Below, in pieces: positions 1 to 6,701 of a stretch of DNA of 12,766 nt. Origin of the DNA: Nitrospira sp. (GTDB taxonomy: Bacteria; Nitrospirota; Nitrospiria; Nitrospirales; Nitrospiraceae); assembly GCA_025360665.1 (NCBI GenBank), contig JANYBU010000124.1, positions 1-12,766 of the forward strand, in the 5' to 3' direction. The translations under genes and the position numbers were made by a program. The notes below the pieces were generated by a model that was not told the origin of the DNA, made no database searches, and was given only the letters and a program-made list of their open reading frames with translations. Numbering within the stretch: the first letter of the stretch is position 1; the number at the start of each line of letters is the position of its first letter.

Positions 1-1
1 C

Positions 2-136
2 ATTTTGCTGATTATCGTGGAGGTGGAAGTGATGGAAGGGTGGCATCTCATCCATCTCTTCGAGCTGCTCGGCATCATGCTGGTCCTGTATATGGGATGG
101 GCAACGTGGCGTGTCGCACAAACTCTGAAACGATGA
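2..136 (+). CDS. C-terminal end of a small membrane protein, or a 34-residue membrane ORF
   Basis: The frame is open from the window edge to a TGA at 134-136. There are two readings. It may be the tail of a longer protein entering from the left. It may also be a free-standing 34-residue ORF starting at ATG 32, because a strong Shine-Dalgarno (GGAGGTGG, 19-26) sits 5 bases before that ATG. The peptide from ATG 32 has one hydrophobic segment (about residues 10-24, rich in Leu, Ile, Met and Val) followed by a basic end (Arg-Val-Ala-Gln-Thr-Leu-Lys-Arg), so a single membrane helix with a cytoplasmic C-terminus is likely. The codons before ATG 32 are also hydrophobic (Ile-Leu-Leu-Ile-Ile-Val), which fits a longer membrane protein. 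I do not recognise the family. Confidence 0.45.
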   Translation: MLLIIVEVEVMEGWHLIHLFELLGIMLVLYMGWATWRVAQTLKR

Positions 137-212
137 AGCAAAGGAAGCCATAGGCTGTTTCCTGGCGAGAGGACGTCTGTCCCCTTGATGAGACCAAATG
201 GGAGGTGAGCCT

Positions 213-485
213 ATGATACCGTCGTCGAAACCGAAGGAGTCAGTCACCGCACGAGTGGTCCCGCCGCCGGCCGGAGCGAGAACAGCAGGGAAAGGCGTAC
301 CGTCTCCGGCAAAAAGTGAGTCTGCTCAGAAGTTCATGGTGTGGCCCGAAGGCCGGCTCGAACGAATCGCAGTAAAGGCATACGAGCTCTGGGAGCAACG
401 CGGATGCCGCCACGGACACGACCTGGAAGATCGGCTTGAAGCGGAAGCGGTCGTCAGGAAAGAGATCCCTGAAGCCCGCGAATGA
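213..485 (+). CDS. DUF2934 domain protein
   Basis: A 90-residue soluble protein. The N-terminal half (about residues 1-40) is a Pro/Ala/Ser/Lys-rich, probably disordered tail. The C-terminal half carries the DUF2934 signature: Arg-Ile-Ala-Val-Lys-Ala-Tyr-Glu-Leu-Trp-Glu, then Arg-Gly-Cys and a Leu-Glu-Ala-Glu helix. The family's function is unknown. The start at ATG 213 is chosen because GGAGGTGA (201-208) lies at ideal distance from it. An in-frame ATG at 198 lies before this ribosome binding site and would add five residues without one. The gene is convergent with nadE. The family assignment is from the motif and is fairly safe; no role can be inferred from context. Confidence 0.85.
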   Translation: MIPSSKPKESVTARVVPPPAGARTAGKGVPSPAKSESAQKFMVWPEGRLERIAVKAYELWEQRGCRHGHDLEDRLEAEAVVRKEIPEARE

Positions 486-492
486 GCGGGCT
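473..492 (+). terminator. Hairpin over the stop codon of the DUF2934 gene
   Basis: A perfect 7-bp inverted repeat (AGCCCGC at 473-479, GCGGGCT at 486-492) with a six-base loop that contains the TGA stop. No U-tract follows, so this is at best a weak terminator or an mRNA-end stabiliser. Confidence 0.3.
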
Positions 493-581
493 CGTGCAGA
501 GCCGACGGTATGACGCGCATCGGGGACATGTCGAGCCCGACGGCATCGACGCAAGGTGCCGCATGATGCGGTCTCGTTTCT

Positions 582-600
582 GGAGAAATAGGCCTTCTCC
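582..600. terminator. Small hairpin between convergent genes
   Basis: GGAGAA (582-587) and TTCTCC (595-600) form a 6-bp stem in the short gap between the DUF2934 gene and the end of nadE. It has no flanking T-tract on either strand. Its place between convergent genes suggests a bidirectional stop, but the support is weak. Confidence 0.2.
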
Positions 601-617
601 CTGACACCGGCGAGCAT

Positions 618-2687
618 CTAGGCGTCGCTCTCCGGAATTCTGTCCAGTTGGGACAGCCACACCGTCGCCTCACTATCGCTTGGCGCGCGATAGTCGCTTC
701 GAGGAGATAGAGAGCCACCAGAACCTACTTTGGGGGCGTTTGGAATCGCACTGCGTTTGAACTGACTCTGATGAAAGAATCGATCAAGAAAGACCCGCAA
801 CCACTTTCTGATCTCGCCAATCCCATACTCCCGCCCTGTAGAATCTGGAATGTCGGGACTTTCACCCTGTTTCCTTTCACGCCAGACATTGTAGGCGAGA
901 AAAGCGACTTTGGGTGGACCATAGCCGAAGCGGAGCACGTAATAGAGAAAGAAGTCCTGTAATTCGAACGGGCCAACAACGTCCTCTGAACGCTGGATGG
1001 GTTGTCCGGCACGATCCTCACCAGGCACGAGTTCGGGACTGATCTTCGTCTCAAGGATATCCGTGAGCACGGGGCTGACATCGGCCCCAAGCTGGTTTGT
1101 TGCGGCCGCCCAGTGGATCAGGTGTTGGACCAGGGTTTTCGGTACACTCGCGTTGACATGATAGTGCGCCATGTGATCGCCGACTCCATACGTGCACCAA
1201 CCCAGCGCGAGTTCACTGAGATCGCTTGTGCCCACCACAAGCGCGCCCTGTCGGTTCGCGAGACGGAATAATAGGCTTGTTCGTTCCCCCGCTTGGACGT
1301 TCTCAAAGGTGACATCATGCACCGGCTTGGCGGCCGTATGAGGATGGCCGATGTCTTTGAGCATGTGTTCAGCGCTGGGCCGAATATCGATTTCCTGCGC
1401 AGTGCACCCGATCGCGCGCATGAGACGCCAGGCTTGGTCTAGGGTCCGCTTGCTGGTGGCAAATCCTGGAAGGGTATAGCCGAGCACGTTCGTGCGTGGA
1501 ACACCCAACACGTCCATCGCCTTTGTGCACACGATCAGGGCCTGAGTCGAATCCAGCCCGCCGGACACGCCGATCACAACCTTACTGATTCCAGCCGACT
1601 GCAGACGCTTCACCAATCCTTGCACCTGGATCTCGTACACCTCCCGACAGCGCTCATCTCGTTGCTCAGGGTCACTGGGAACATAGGGGAAGCGGTTGTA
1701 TGCCCGGTCGAGCAACAGCCGTTCATGACAGGGCAATTCGACAGGGACTCGTACTGTGCGAAAGGCTGACAGGTCGCCCCTGTGGCGGCGGACTGAGTCT
1801 CCGAAACTGGTTTGTCGTCGGCGATCCTGGGCCAGACGATCCAGGTCGAGGTCGCCGGTGAGCAGTTGGGACTTGTAGGAAAAGCGGGAGCTCTCGGCCA
1901 CGGCCGTCCCGTTTTCATAAATCATCCCGTGCCCATCCCAGGCCAGATCGGTGGTGGACTCTCCGAACCCTGCGGAGGTGTACAGGTACGCCGCGAGACA
2001 CCGAGCCGATTGACTGGCAGCCAACTGACGCCGGTACTCCGCTTTCCCGATGGTGATGTTCGAAGCAGACAGGTTGATCAACACGGTAGCTCCGGCCAGG
2101 GCCGCATACGAAGAGAGGGGGATCGGCACCCAGAGGTCCTCGCAGATTTCGACATGAAAGGTGCAGAGCGGTTGGCCCTCAAGCTGAAACAGCAGTTGGT
2201 TGCCGAACGGCACGTCCTGCTGGTTCAGCAGCTGGATCGTCTGAGATCGGGCGCAATCGGCAGGCACGAATTGACGCATCTCATAGAACTCGCGATAGTT
2301 GGGAAGGTATGTCTTCGGGATCACGCCCAGCAGATGCCCGCGAGACAGCACAGCCGCGCAATTGAACAGAAGCCCATCGACGACAAGCGGCAAGCCGATG
2401 ATCGTGATCACGGGTATGTCCCGTGATGCATGAAGGAGGGAGGCTAGTTGTTCTTTGCAACCGTCAAGCAGCGCTTGTTGCTGGAACAGGTCTTCGCAGG
2501 AATAGGCCGACAATCCGAGCTCGGGAAAGACAACCAGAAGCGCCTTGCGTTCCGCCGCCTGTTTCATGAGTGCGATCGTCTCGCTTGCGTTATATTCCGG
2601 CTCTGCAACCCGAACCGTCGGAATCCCAACAGCGACCCGCACGAACCCGTGGTTGTAGAGATTGAAGAAGGAATCGTCGGTGTTCAT
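618..2687 (-). CDS. nadE: Glutamine-dependent NAD+ synthetase
   Basis: This 689-residue cytoplasmic enzyme makes NAD+ from nicotinic acid adenine dinucleotide using ATP and ammonia released from glutamine. The N-terminal nitrilase-type glutaminase domain (about 15-290) shows the expected triad: Glu56 in Phe-Pro-Glu-Leu, Lys125 in Ile-Pro-Lys-Thr-Tyr-Leu, and Cys182 in Glu-Ile-Cys-Glu-Asp. The C-terminal ATP-pyrophosphatase domain (about 345-640) carries the P-loop Ser-Gly-Gly-Leu-Asp-Ser at 375-380 and the downstream Asp-Leu-Ser-Glu-Leu-Ala-Leu-Gly segment. Length and architecture match the long two-domain enzyme described in Mycobacterium tuberculosis, and as I remember that sequence the similarity runs end to end. 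ATG 2687 is the best start because Tyr-Asn-His-Gly-Phe-Val-Arg-Val-Ala is the family's usual N-terminus, although no clear ribosome binding site precedes it. The gene stands alone, convergent with the DUF2934 gene. Confidence 0.96.
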   Translation of the reverse strand: MNTDDSFFNLYNHGFVRVAVGIPTVRVAEPEYNASETIALMKQAAERKALLVVFPELGLSAYSCEDLFQQQALLDGCKEQLASLLHASRDIPVITIIGLPLVVDGLLFNCAAVLSRGHLLGVIPKTYLPNYREFYEMRQFVPADCARSQTIQLLNQQDVPFGNQLLFQLEGQPLCTFHVEICEDLWVPIPLSSYAALAGATVLINLSASNITIGKAEYRRQLAASQSARCLAAYLYTSAGFGESTTDLAWDGHGMIYENGTAVAESSRFSYKSQLLTGDLDLDRLAQDRRRQTSFGDSVRRHRGDLSAFRTVRVPVELPCHERLLLDRAYNRFPYVPSDPEQRDERCREVYEIQVQGLVKRLQSAGISKVVIGVSGGLDSTQALIVCTKAMDVLGVPRTNVLGYTLPGFATSKRTLDQAWRLMRAIGCTAQEIDIRPSAEHMLKDIGHPHTAAKPVHDVTFENVQAGERTSLLFRLANRQGALVVGTSDLSELALGWCTYGVGDHMAHYHVNASVPKTLVQHLIHWAAATNQLGADVSPVLTDILETKISPELVPGEDRAGQPIQRSEDVVGPFELQDFFLYYVLRFGYGPPKVAFLAYNVWRERKQGESPDIPDSTGREYGIGEIRKWLRVFLDRFFHQSQFKRSAIPNAPKVGSGGSLSPRSDYRAPSDSEATVWLSQLDRIPESDA

Positions 2688-3623
2688 GTGTGCGTGCTCA
2701 TCAATCAGGCTTCCTTTGCCGGCCCACGCCGAGGCTTACACCCATTCAAGACAAGAACACGCAAATCTCATGCTTCCCCCCATTCCCTTGATCAGTTCAG
2801 CCATCCCCTAGCTTTTTCTCGAAACAGCCACGGAGCCAGCCGATTGTGCTTTGGTCATATGTTCGGACTGACGCATTCTTCCACATTGCGTCTTCAGGCA
2901 GTGGAGCCCAACGCCGCACTGGTCGTAATAAAGTCAAGGGGTTTGTCTCTGAACATGGCAGTGTTTTGGTTGGTCCGGGAGCTGTCTCAGCAGAAGGGGA
3001 TGGGCGGCTCGACAATCAGTGGGGGATTCGGAAGGCGGGAAGCGAAGCAGAGGGGGGAGATGGCCCGGGCCTCTGTGCCTCAGGCTGGTGGCGGACATCG
3101 TGCAGGTGTCCAGGTGAGACTTCTATGACTGGGAAAATCTCCTGAGCGTGTGGTATGGAATGGGAACTGGCAATGGCCGTTGCCCCCGTGTCGCCCCCGT
3201 GTCACCAGGATCCGGAATAGTTGTGTCGGGAAGAAGTCGGAGAGTCGCACGAGGTCATGACATGCGGTCGGCCCCTGTTCAGAGCGGACGGTCATCAGAC
3301 CCATGCCCATGCTCAGTCCTGCCGCCCTGCAGGTAAACTGTGGCATTAGGGGACAGGACCTCCCTTTGGTTGTGACGAATAACACCACAGCCTCTTTGGG
3401 AGTGGTCCATCCATTCAGGTATACACTCTCGCGTTCATCCAGGGGTTTCGGCAGAATTGATTCTTCTACGCATCCTTCCGCCATGTGGCATTGTACGTGC
3501 AGATTCGGCATCCTGTTACAGTGGTGCAGTCGGAGCAAGCCTGGTGCAGGAAGGACGTATGGGGGCTTCCCTCCCTGACGGAATGATCAGAGATCTTTCA
3601 CATGATGGAGTAAAGGAGCTGTT
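2688..3623. other. Intergenic stretch without a convincing gene
   Basis: About 930 bases between the nadE start and the BCAM0308-family gene. Open frames occur on both strands (for example 2846-3145 plus and 3080-3538 minus). None has a good ribosome binding site, recognisable motifs or a credible protein composition, and they overlap each other. The only clear structure is the 11-bp tandem duplication at 3182-3203. The region must hold the nadE promoter (reading left) and the promoter of the 3624 gene (reading right). I could not pick a convincing -35/-10 pair for either. Confidence 0.5.
3182..3203. repeat. Perfect tandem duplication of an 11-mer
   Basis: GCCCCCGTGTC occurs twice back to back (3182-3192 and 3193-3203) with no mismatch, inside the non-coding stretch. 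It is probably a slippage product. Confidence 0.8.
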
Positions 3624-4121
3624 ATGTCGACGTCACATCTTCCCCGAGACCACAAAGATCGATCGGTTCGAGCGCGGATGCACGATCCATACAAGGCGAA
3701 GGGGAAACTCCAGGAGCCGTCGGTGTGTCGTGAGTGCAAAGCGGTCTACCACAAAGGCCGGTGGACATGGGACCCTGCCCCAGCGAAGAGTCACGATCTC
3801 GTGTGCCCTGCCTGTGAACGGATACGGGACGGCGCGGCCAGCGGGGTGCTGCTGCTTACCGGTGAGTTTGTCGCCTCGCATCGGGACCAGGTTGTCGGGC
3901 TCGCCAGAAATGAAGAGGCCCGAATCAAAGCCGAACATCCTCTGGCTCGAATTATCAAGATCGAAGACCAATCCGAAGCACCCAAAGGGGTGATCATCAC
4001 CACGACCGACCCCCATCTCGCGCGACGCATTGGCGAGGCTCTGCATCACGCACATCACGGCACATTCACCTGTCGCTATGAGGAGAGTGAAGATCTGCTC
4101 CGGGCGAACTGGCAGAGCTAA
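3624..4121 (+). CDS. BCAM0308-family zinc-ribbon-like protein
   Basis: A 165-residue soluble protein. Two Cys-x-x-Cys pairs (Cys35/Cys38 in Val-Cys-Arg-Glu-Cys and Cys61/Cys64 in Val-Cys-Pro-Ala-Cys), separated by a Trp-rich segment (Gly-Arg-Trp-Thr-Trp), look like a zinc ribbon. The rest is an alpha/beta domain with Glu- and His-rich stretches. I recognise the family from BCAM0308 of Burkholderia cenocepacia, which lies in that species' low-oxygen-activated locus. Its biochemical role is unknown to me. ATG 3624 is well supported by AAGGAG (3613-3618) five bases upstream. The gene stands alone, with large non-coding stretches on both sides. A stress or low-oxygen role is inference from the Burkholderia relative only. 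A long minus-strand frame across it (3633-4370) is a shadow. Confidence 0.8.
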   Translation: MSTSHLPRDHKDRSVRARMHDPYKAKGKLQEPSVCRECKAVYHKGRWTWDPAPAKSHDLVCPACERIRDGAASGVLLLTGEFVASHRDQVVGLARNEEARIKAEHPLARIIKIEDQSEAPKGVIITTTDPHLARRIGEALHHAHHGTFTCRYEESEDLLRANWQS

Positions 4122-4220
4122 GCGGAGGGGCAAGAGCCAGGAATCTCTGCCGATCGAATGCGACAGACGAGACTCCCTCGGCATGAGTTCGGTGGTCGGG
4201 ATGACTATTAACTTATTGCA

Positions 4221-4254
4221 GCCGAGCCTCGCGTGAAGAGATTGCGGGCTCGGC
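4221..4254. repeat. 8-bp inverted repeat downstream of the BCAM0308-family gene
   Basis: GCCGAGCC (4221-4228) pairs perfectly with GGCTCGGC (4247-4254). An inner CGC/GCG pair extends the stem past a one-base bulge. It lies about 100 bases after the stop at 4121. No T-tract follows on either side, so it may be a factor-assisted terminator or an RNA-end stabiliser rather than a classical intrinsic terminator. Confidence 0.45.
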
Positions 4255-4630
4255 AGTCTCTCCTCCAAGGTAGCCCTCCTCCCGCGCCTTCCGTCACGAA
4301 CAGCTCGACGCCTGTGAATCGTGAAGTGAAAGATATCTGACGATCTGTCGATCTGATGAATTCCGAACATTCAACAGGTCAACAGATTCCGGAATTGCTT
4401 TACGAACGACGAACAAAGAGGACGGCTTTTTTGAACACCCTGCTAGCTGCGATGCTGCCTCCTGTAACGCCTAATCCTCCGCCCGGCACGGTGCTGCTCG
4501 CTTAGCCAACTCCCCGTCTTCGCTGCATCCGCCGTCGTGCTTATCTGCAAGCCACCACGGCGGGCTGATAGGTGGATAGACAATGAATGAGATTTGCAGT
4601 CTATCCCGGTCGTTGGAACAGGACGAAAGA

Positions 4631-4653
4631 TTGAACAAGTGTCGGATGTTCAA
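4631..4653. promoter_or_regulatory. Operator-like dyad TTGAACA-N9-TGTTCAA
   Basis: A perfect 7-bp inverted repeat, centred about 62 bases upstream of the transcription start predicted from the -10 element at 4693-4698. Another TGTTCA lies at 4676-4681. The position suits an activator site, but no regulator gene is nearby and the sequence matches no operator I can name. Confidence 0.35.
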
Positions 4654-4689
4654 GTAGACTTGTCTTCCACCAGAATGTTCAGGCGACCG

Positions 4690-4698
4690 TGCTATGAT
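4690..4698 (+). promoter_or_regulatory. Extended -10 promoter of the 4754 gene
   Basis: TGC-TATGAT is an extended -10 element: TG one base before a hexamer matching TATAAT at five of six positions. There is no good -35 at the usual distance, which is typical of extended -10 promoters. The predicted start near 4705 would give a leader of about 50 bases. Confidence 0.4.
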
Positions 4699-4753
4699 GC
4701 GCGGCAGCTCGCAGCAGACTAACTAATTGGGTGACGATGTGAGGGCAACCAGC

Positions 4754-5113
4754 ATGAACGACGGTGACAAGATTCTGAGAGCGTATGCCACCATCACCTC
4801 GATTCGGGCTAACGTTCCGGAGCGCCACGAGGTTGAAGCGAGGTGGGTCAACGAGTTCAATGCAGCGATCGAGAAACTTGAGAAGTCACTGGGCATTGAT
4901 CTGCAAGAATTCAAGGTTCCGCAAGATGCGCTCAAACGATATGTCGCTTCGTGCAACAGCTTGACGAGCGACGTGACGTATCTGGAAGGTCTATGGTGCG
5001 AGCGGGCCACTCTGATGCAGAAGCTTGACTCGGTACTTGTGTACTTCACGGGCTTGGAAGACCGAGATGACAAGAAGATCGGTTTTCGGCCATCTAACCA
5101 GGACTATTCATGA
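4754..5113 (+). CDS. Hypothetical small helical protein with 3' end inside a palindromic element
   Basis: A 119-residue soluble protein, not recognised with confidence. It is largely helical, with charged amphipathic stretches (about 3-20, 24-48, 56-101). The central pattern of a Leu-Glu-Lys helix, then Gly-Ile-Asp-Leu-Gln-Glu-Phe-Lys-Val-Pro, resembles small unannotated proteins I have seen in accessory regions. No catalytic motif or membrane segment is visible. ATG 4754 is preferred because GAGG (4741-4744) sits nine bases upstream; GTG 4739 and TTG 4727 are in frame but less likely. It has its own candidate promoter. The last five codons (Asn-Gln-Asp-Tyr-Ser) and the TGA stop lie in the left terminal repeat of the element at 5095-5273, so the native C-terminus may have been replaced. 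Confidence 0.7.
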   Translation: MNDGDKILRAYATITSIRANVPERHEVEARWVNEFNAAIEKLEKSLGIDLQEFKVPQDALKRYVASCNSLTSDVTYLEGLWCERATLMQKLDSVLVYFTGLEDRDDKKIGFRPSNQDYS

Positions 5114-5273
5114 ATACCTGCTACGTCGTCCGATCCTCTCGCCCGGCGGGGCTTTTCTCGTGCGGCCTCCTCGACGGACTGCAAGTACGCCTATGTCGGC
5201 CTTACTTGCGAGAAGCCCCGGCGGGCTTCGGTCTCGAACGCCTCGCGACGGCATTCATGAATAGTCCGGGTTA
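5095..5273. mobile_element. MITE-like palindromic element (179 bp) with related terminal inverted repeats
   Basis: The ends form a 24-base inverted repeat (5095-5118 and 5250-5273) with 22 matches. Its core is GGACTATTCATGAATACC on the left and GGCATTCATGAATAGTCC on the right. A further GC-rich inverted pair, 5141-5160 with 5209-5226, gives 17 pairs with one mismatch and a two-base bulge, and CAAGTA (5182-5187) pairs with TACTTG (5203-5208). The single strand can therefore fold along much of its length. A TA dinucleotide lies at each outer edge (5095-5096, 5272-5273), as IS630/mariner-type insertion would leave. No transposase is encoded. The left end overlaps the last codons of the 4754 gene. 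The 11753-11920 element has similar termini. Confidence 0.7.
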
Positions 5274-5343
5274 ACTAGGCGTAGCAAACAGCAATAGGGT
5301 CGGGTACGCATAAACCTGGGGTTGGTCGCTGAACTTTGCACCT

Positions 5344-5361
5344 AGCCCACCCTGGTGGGCT
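5344..5361. repeat. 8-bp inverted repeat with an alternative overlapping stem
   Basis: AGCCCACC (5344-5351) and GGTGGGCT (5354-5361) are perfectly complementary. GTGGG (5355-5359) can instead pair with CCCAC (5363-5367), so the two stems are mutually exclusive. This lies about 390 bases before the folB ATG. Confidence 0.4.
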
Positions 5362-5441
5362 TCCCACTGAGCGGTGCCGGTGCAGTTCGGCCTGTAACCA
5401 TCGATGATGTCAAAAAACACACCAAACTAAGCCGATCTTTG

Positions 5442-5622
5442 CCCCCCTTTCCCCTAGGGTGCAGCCAGGTTGGCATTCACTACGTGCATCGGAGCATGTC
5501 TCCGATAGATACTCCCTCCGGCTCACTCATTGCCCCCTCCTACTCCGAGAACACGAAACCATGCAGGCACTCTGCCCCCCCCTTTAAGGGTACGCCCAGG
5601 GTGGCTTTTACTGCGCGCATCG
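5442..5622. repeat. Two diverged copies of a direct repeat
   Basis: A C-run plus TTT followed by a 36-base unit starting AGGGT occurs at 5442-5491 and again at 5575-5622. The 36-base parts (5456-5491 and 5587-5622) agree at 28 positions by my count. Each copy has a small palindrome at its head (CCCTAGGG at 5452-5459; CCCTT/AAGGG at 5580-5590). Both lie in the non-coding stretch before folB. They could be remnants of an old duplication or of an intergenic repeat family. Confidence 0.5.
5488..5506. repeat. Perfect 7-bp hairpin after the first repeat copy
   Basis: ATCGGAG (5488-5494) and CTCCGAT (5500-5506) enclose a five-base loop. The second repeat copy is also followed by an interrupted stem (CGAACG near 5621 with CGTTCG near 5650), so each unit seems to be a repeat followed by a hairpin. 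Confidence 0.4.
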
Positions 5623-5714
5623 AACGAGCACTGTTCCATCGTGCGTGCGCGTTCGGCGAACAAGACAGCCACCTGGGCACACCCATCCCCCTCGCGCACC
5701 CCGCTAACGATATA

Positions 5715-5744
5715 TTGACAGCCGGAAATCCAATCCTTGAGAAT
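5715..5744 (+). promoter_or_regulatory. Promoter of the folB-methyltransferase/PHP pair, possibly leaderless
   Basis: TTGACA (5715-5720) is a perfect -35 hexamer. GAGAAT (5739-5744) after an 18-base spacer matches TATAAT at four positions. Transcription would begin at about 5750-5751, that is at the ATG itself, which fits the lack of a clear ribosome binding site there. Confidence 0.4.
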
Positions 5745-5750
5745 GCTCCC

Positions 5751-6701
5751 ATGGCTGGGAAGATCATCATTGAACGGCTAGAGTTTCAGGGGCGCTGCGG
5801 CGTGACTCCGGAGGAGCGCCGGCGGCCTCAGCCGTTGGCGGTGGACCTAAAACTGGAGTGCCAGACTGAACCGGCGGCGACTTCGGATGACATCCACCAT
5901 GCGGTCGACTATGCGCAGGTGGCCGATCGGATTGTCGAGATCGGCGCGACACAGGATTGCGCGCTGTTGGAAACCTTTGCGGAGCGGCTCCTCACCATGC
6001 TCTTTGCGGAATTTCCCATCGATCGGGCCAGGATTTGGTTGCGGAAGCTTGCGCCGCCGCTGGAGCATGTGACCGGTTCAGTGGGCGTGCAACTCGAACG
6101 ATCGCGCCTTGCTCACCTGATTCAGGATCCGGGACCAACCCCGGCCCGGCTTCTCACTCAGCAACTCCATCGCTTACCGAAAGGCAAGGCGCTCGACGTC
6201 GCGGCCGGGTCTGGACGCAACGCGCTCTATCTCGCCTCGCACGGCTTTCAGGTCGATGCGATGGACCGCGATGAACAGGCCATGGCACAGCTCGCTGCCA
6301 CGGCGAAACAACGGAACCTCCCGAACCTACATGTCCGGACGGTGGACCTCGAACGAACGACGGATGAACGGCCGGAATTTCCAAAACATGAATATGACGT
6401 GATCATCGTGTTTTTCTATCTCCATCGCGCACTGTTTCCCGCGCTCATCGAATCGCTGAAACCGAACGGGGTCTTGATCTACGAAACCTTTACCATCGAT
6501 AACTACCTGCGCCATCGCCATCCGCGCCGATGGGAATTTTGCCTCGCGCAGAACGAATTGCTCCGACTCACGTCCACTCTCCGCCTGCTGTCGTACGACG
6601 AAGGCGAACACGACGGCAGCCATGAACCCGGTTCTGTCTTCACCGCGCAACTCGTCGCCCAACAAGCGGGCCCCAGCAGCCTGCCGCACGAGTCGGCATG
6701 A
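5751..6701 (+). CDS. folB: Dihydroneopterin aldolase fused to a SAM-dependent methyltransferase
   Basis: A 316-residue cytoplasmic protein with two domains. Residues 1-118 are FolB, which cleaves 7,8-dihydroneopterin to 6-hydroxymethyl-dihydropterin and glycolaldehyde in folate synthesis. Visible landmarks are the glutamates after Cys-Gly-Val-Thr-Pro (21-22), Val-Asp-Tyr at 52-54, Glu74 in Leu-Leu-Glu-Thr-Phe, and a candidate catalytic Lys99 (Arg-Lys-Leu-Ala-Pro-Pro instead of the commoner Lys-Pro). Residues about 135-305 are a class I methyltransferase: Leu-Asp-Val-Ala-Ala-Gly-Ser-Gly-Arg-Asn (148-157) is the SAM loop and Asp172 the likely ribose-binding acid. It resembles the TehB-type group; the substrate is unknown. 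FolB alone is usually about 120 residues, so this is a real fusion. The frame stays open upstream to 5355, but FolB homology begins at ATG 5751. It overlaps the next gene by four bases. Confidence 0.88.
   Translation: MAGKIIIERLEFQGRCGVTPEERRRPQPLAVDLKLECQTEPAATSDDIHHAVDYAQVADRIVEIGATQDCALLETFAERLLTMLFAEFPIDRARIWLRKLAPPLEHVTGSVGVQLERSRLAHLIQDPGPTPARLLTQQLHRLPKGKALDVAAGSGRNALYLASHGFQVDAMDRDEQAMAQLAATAKQRNLPNLHVRTVDLERTTDERPEFPKHEYDVIIVFFYLHRALFPALIESLKPNGVLIYETFTIDNYLRHRHPRRWEFCLAQNELLRLTSTLRLLSYDEGEHDGSHEPGSVFTAQLVAQQAGPSSLPHESA

Larger units (their letters stand above)
4122..4753. other. Non-coding stretch with regulatory-looking dyads
   Basis: No supported gene is present. The stretch holds an inverted repeat at 4221-4254, a perfect dyad at 4631-4653 and an extended -10 promoter at 4690-4698. 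All are described separately. The short open frames here (for example 4471-4653 minus) show no protein-like features. Confidence 0.5.

Noticed and set aside
1812..2426. 204-codon plus-strand frame inside nadE
   Set aside because: It is antisense to a well-conserved NAD+ synthetase and has no recognisable motif.
2448..3128. 226-codon plus-strand frame across the nadE start
   Set aside because: Its first third is antisense to nadE, and the rest has no protein-like pattern or credible start.
3080..3538. 152-codon minus-strand frame in the large gap
   Set aside because: It has no ribosome binding site, a His/Cys/Arg-heavy composition typical of a chance frame, and overlapping frames on the other strand.
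3633..4370. 245-codon minus-strand frame opposite the BCAM0308-family gene
   Set aside because: It is a shadow of the plus-strand gene, which has conserved CxxC pairs and a good ribosome binding site.
5092..5277. Integron attC site after a cassette-like gene
   Set aside because: ATCTAAC at 5092 fits the left core site, but the right side (GTTAACT) breaks the GTTRRRY consensus. The palindrome is too long, no integrase is seen, and no other core sites occur nearby.
5355..5750. N-terminal extension of the FolB fusion (open frame starting at GTG 5355)
   Set aside because: FolB homology begins at ATG 5751. The extension is Pro/Ser-rich, spans diverged DNA repeats and a TTGACA element, and resembles no protein.
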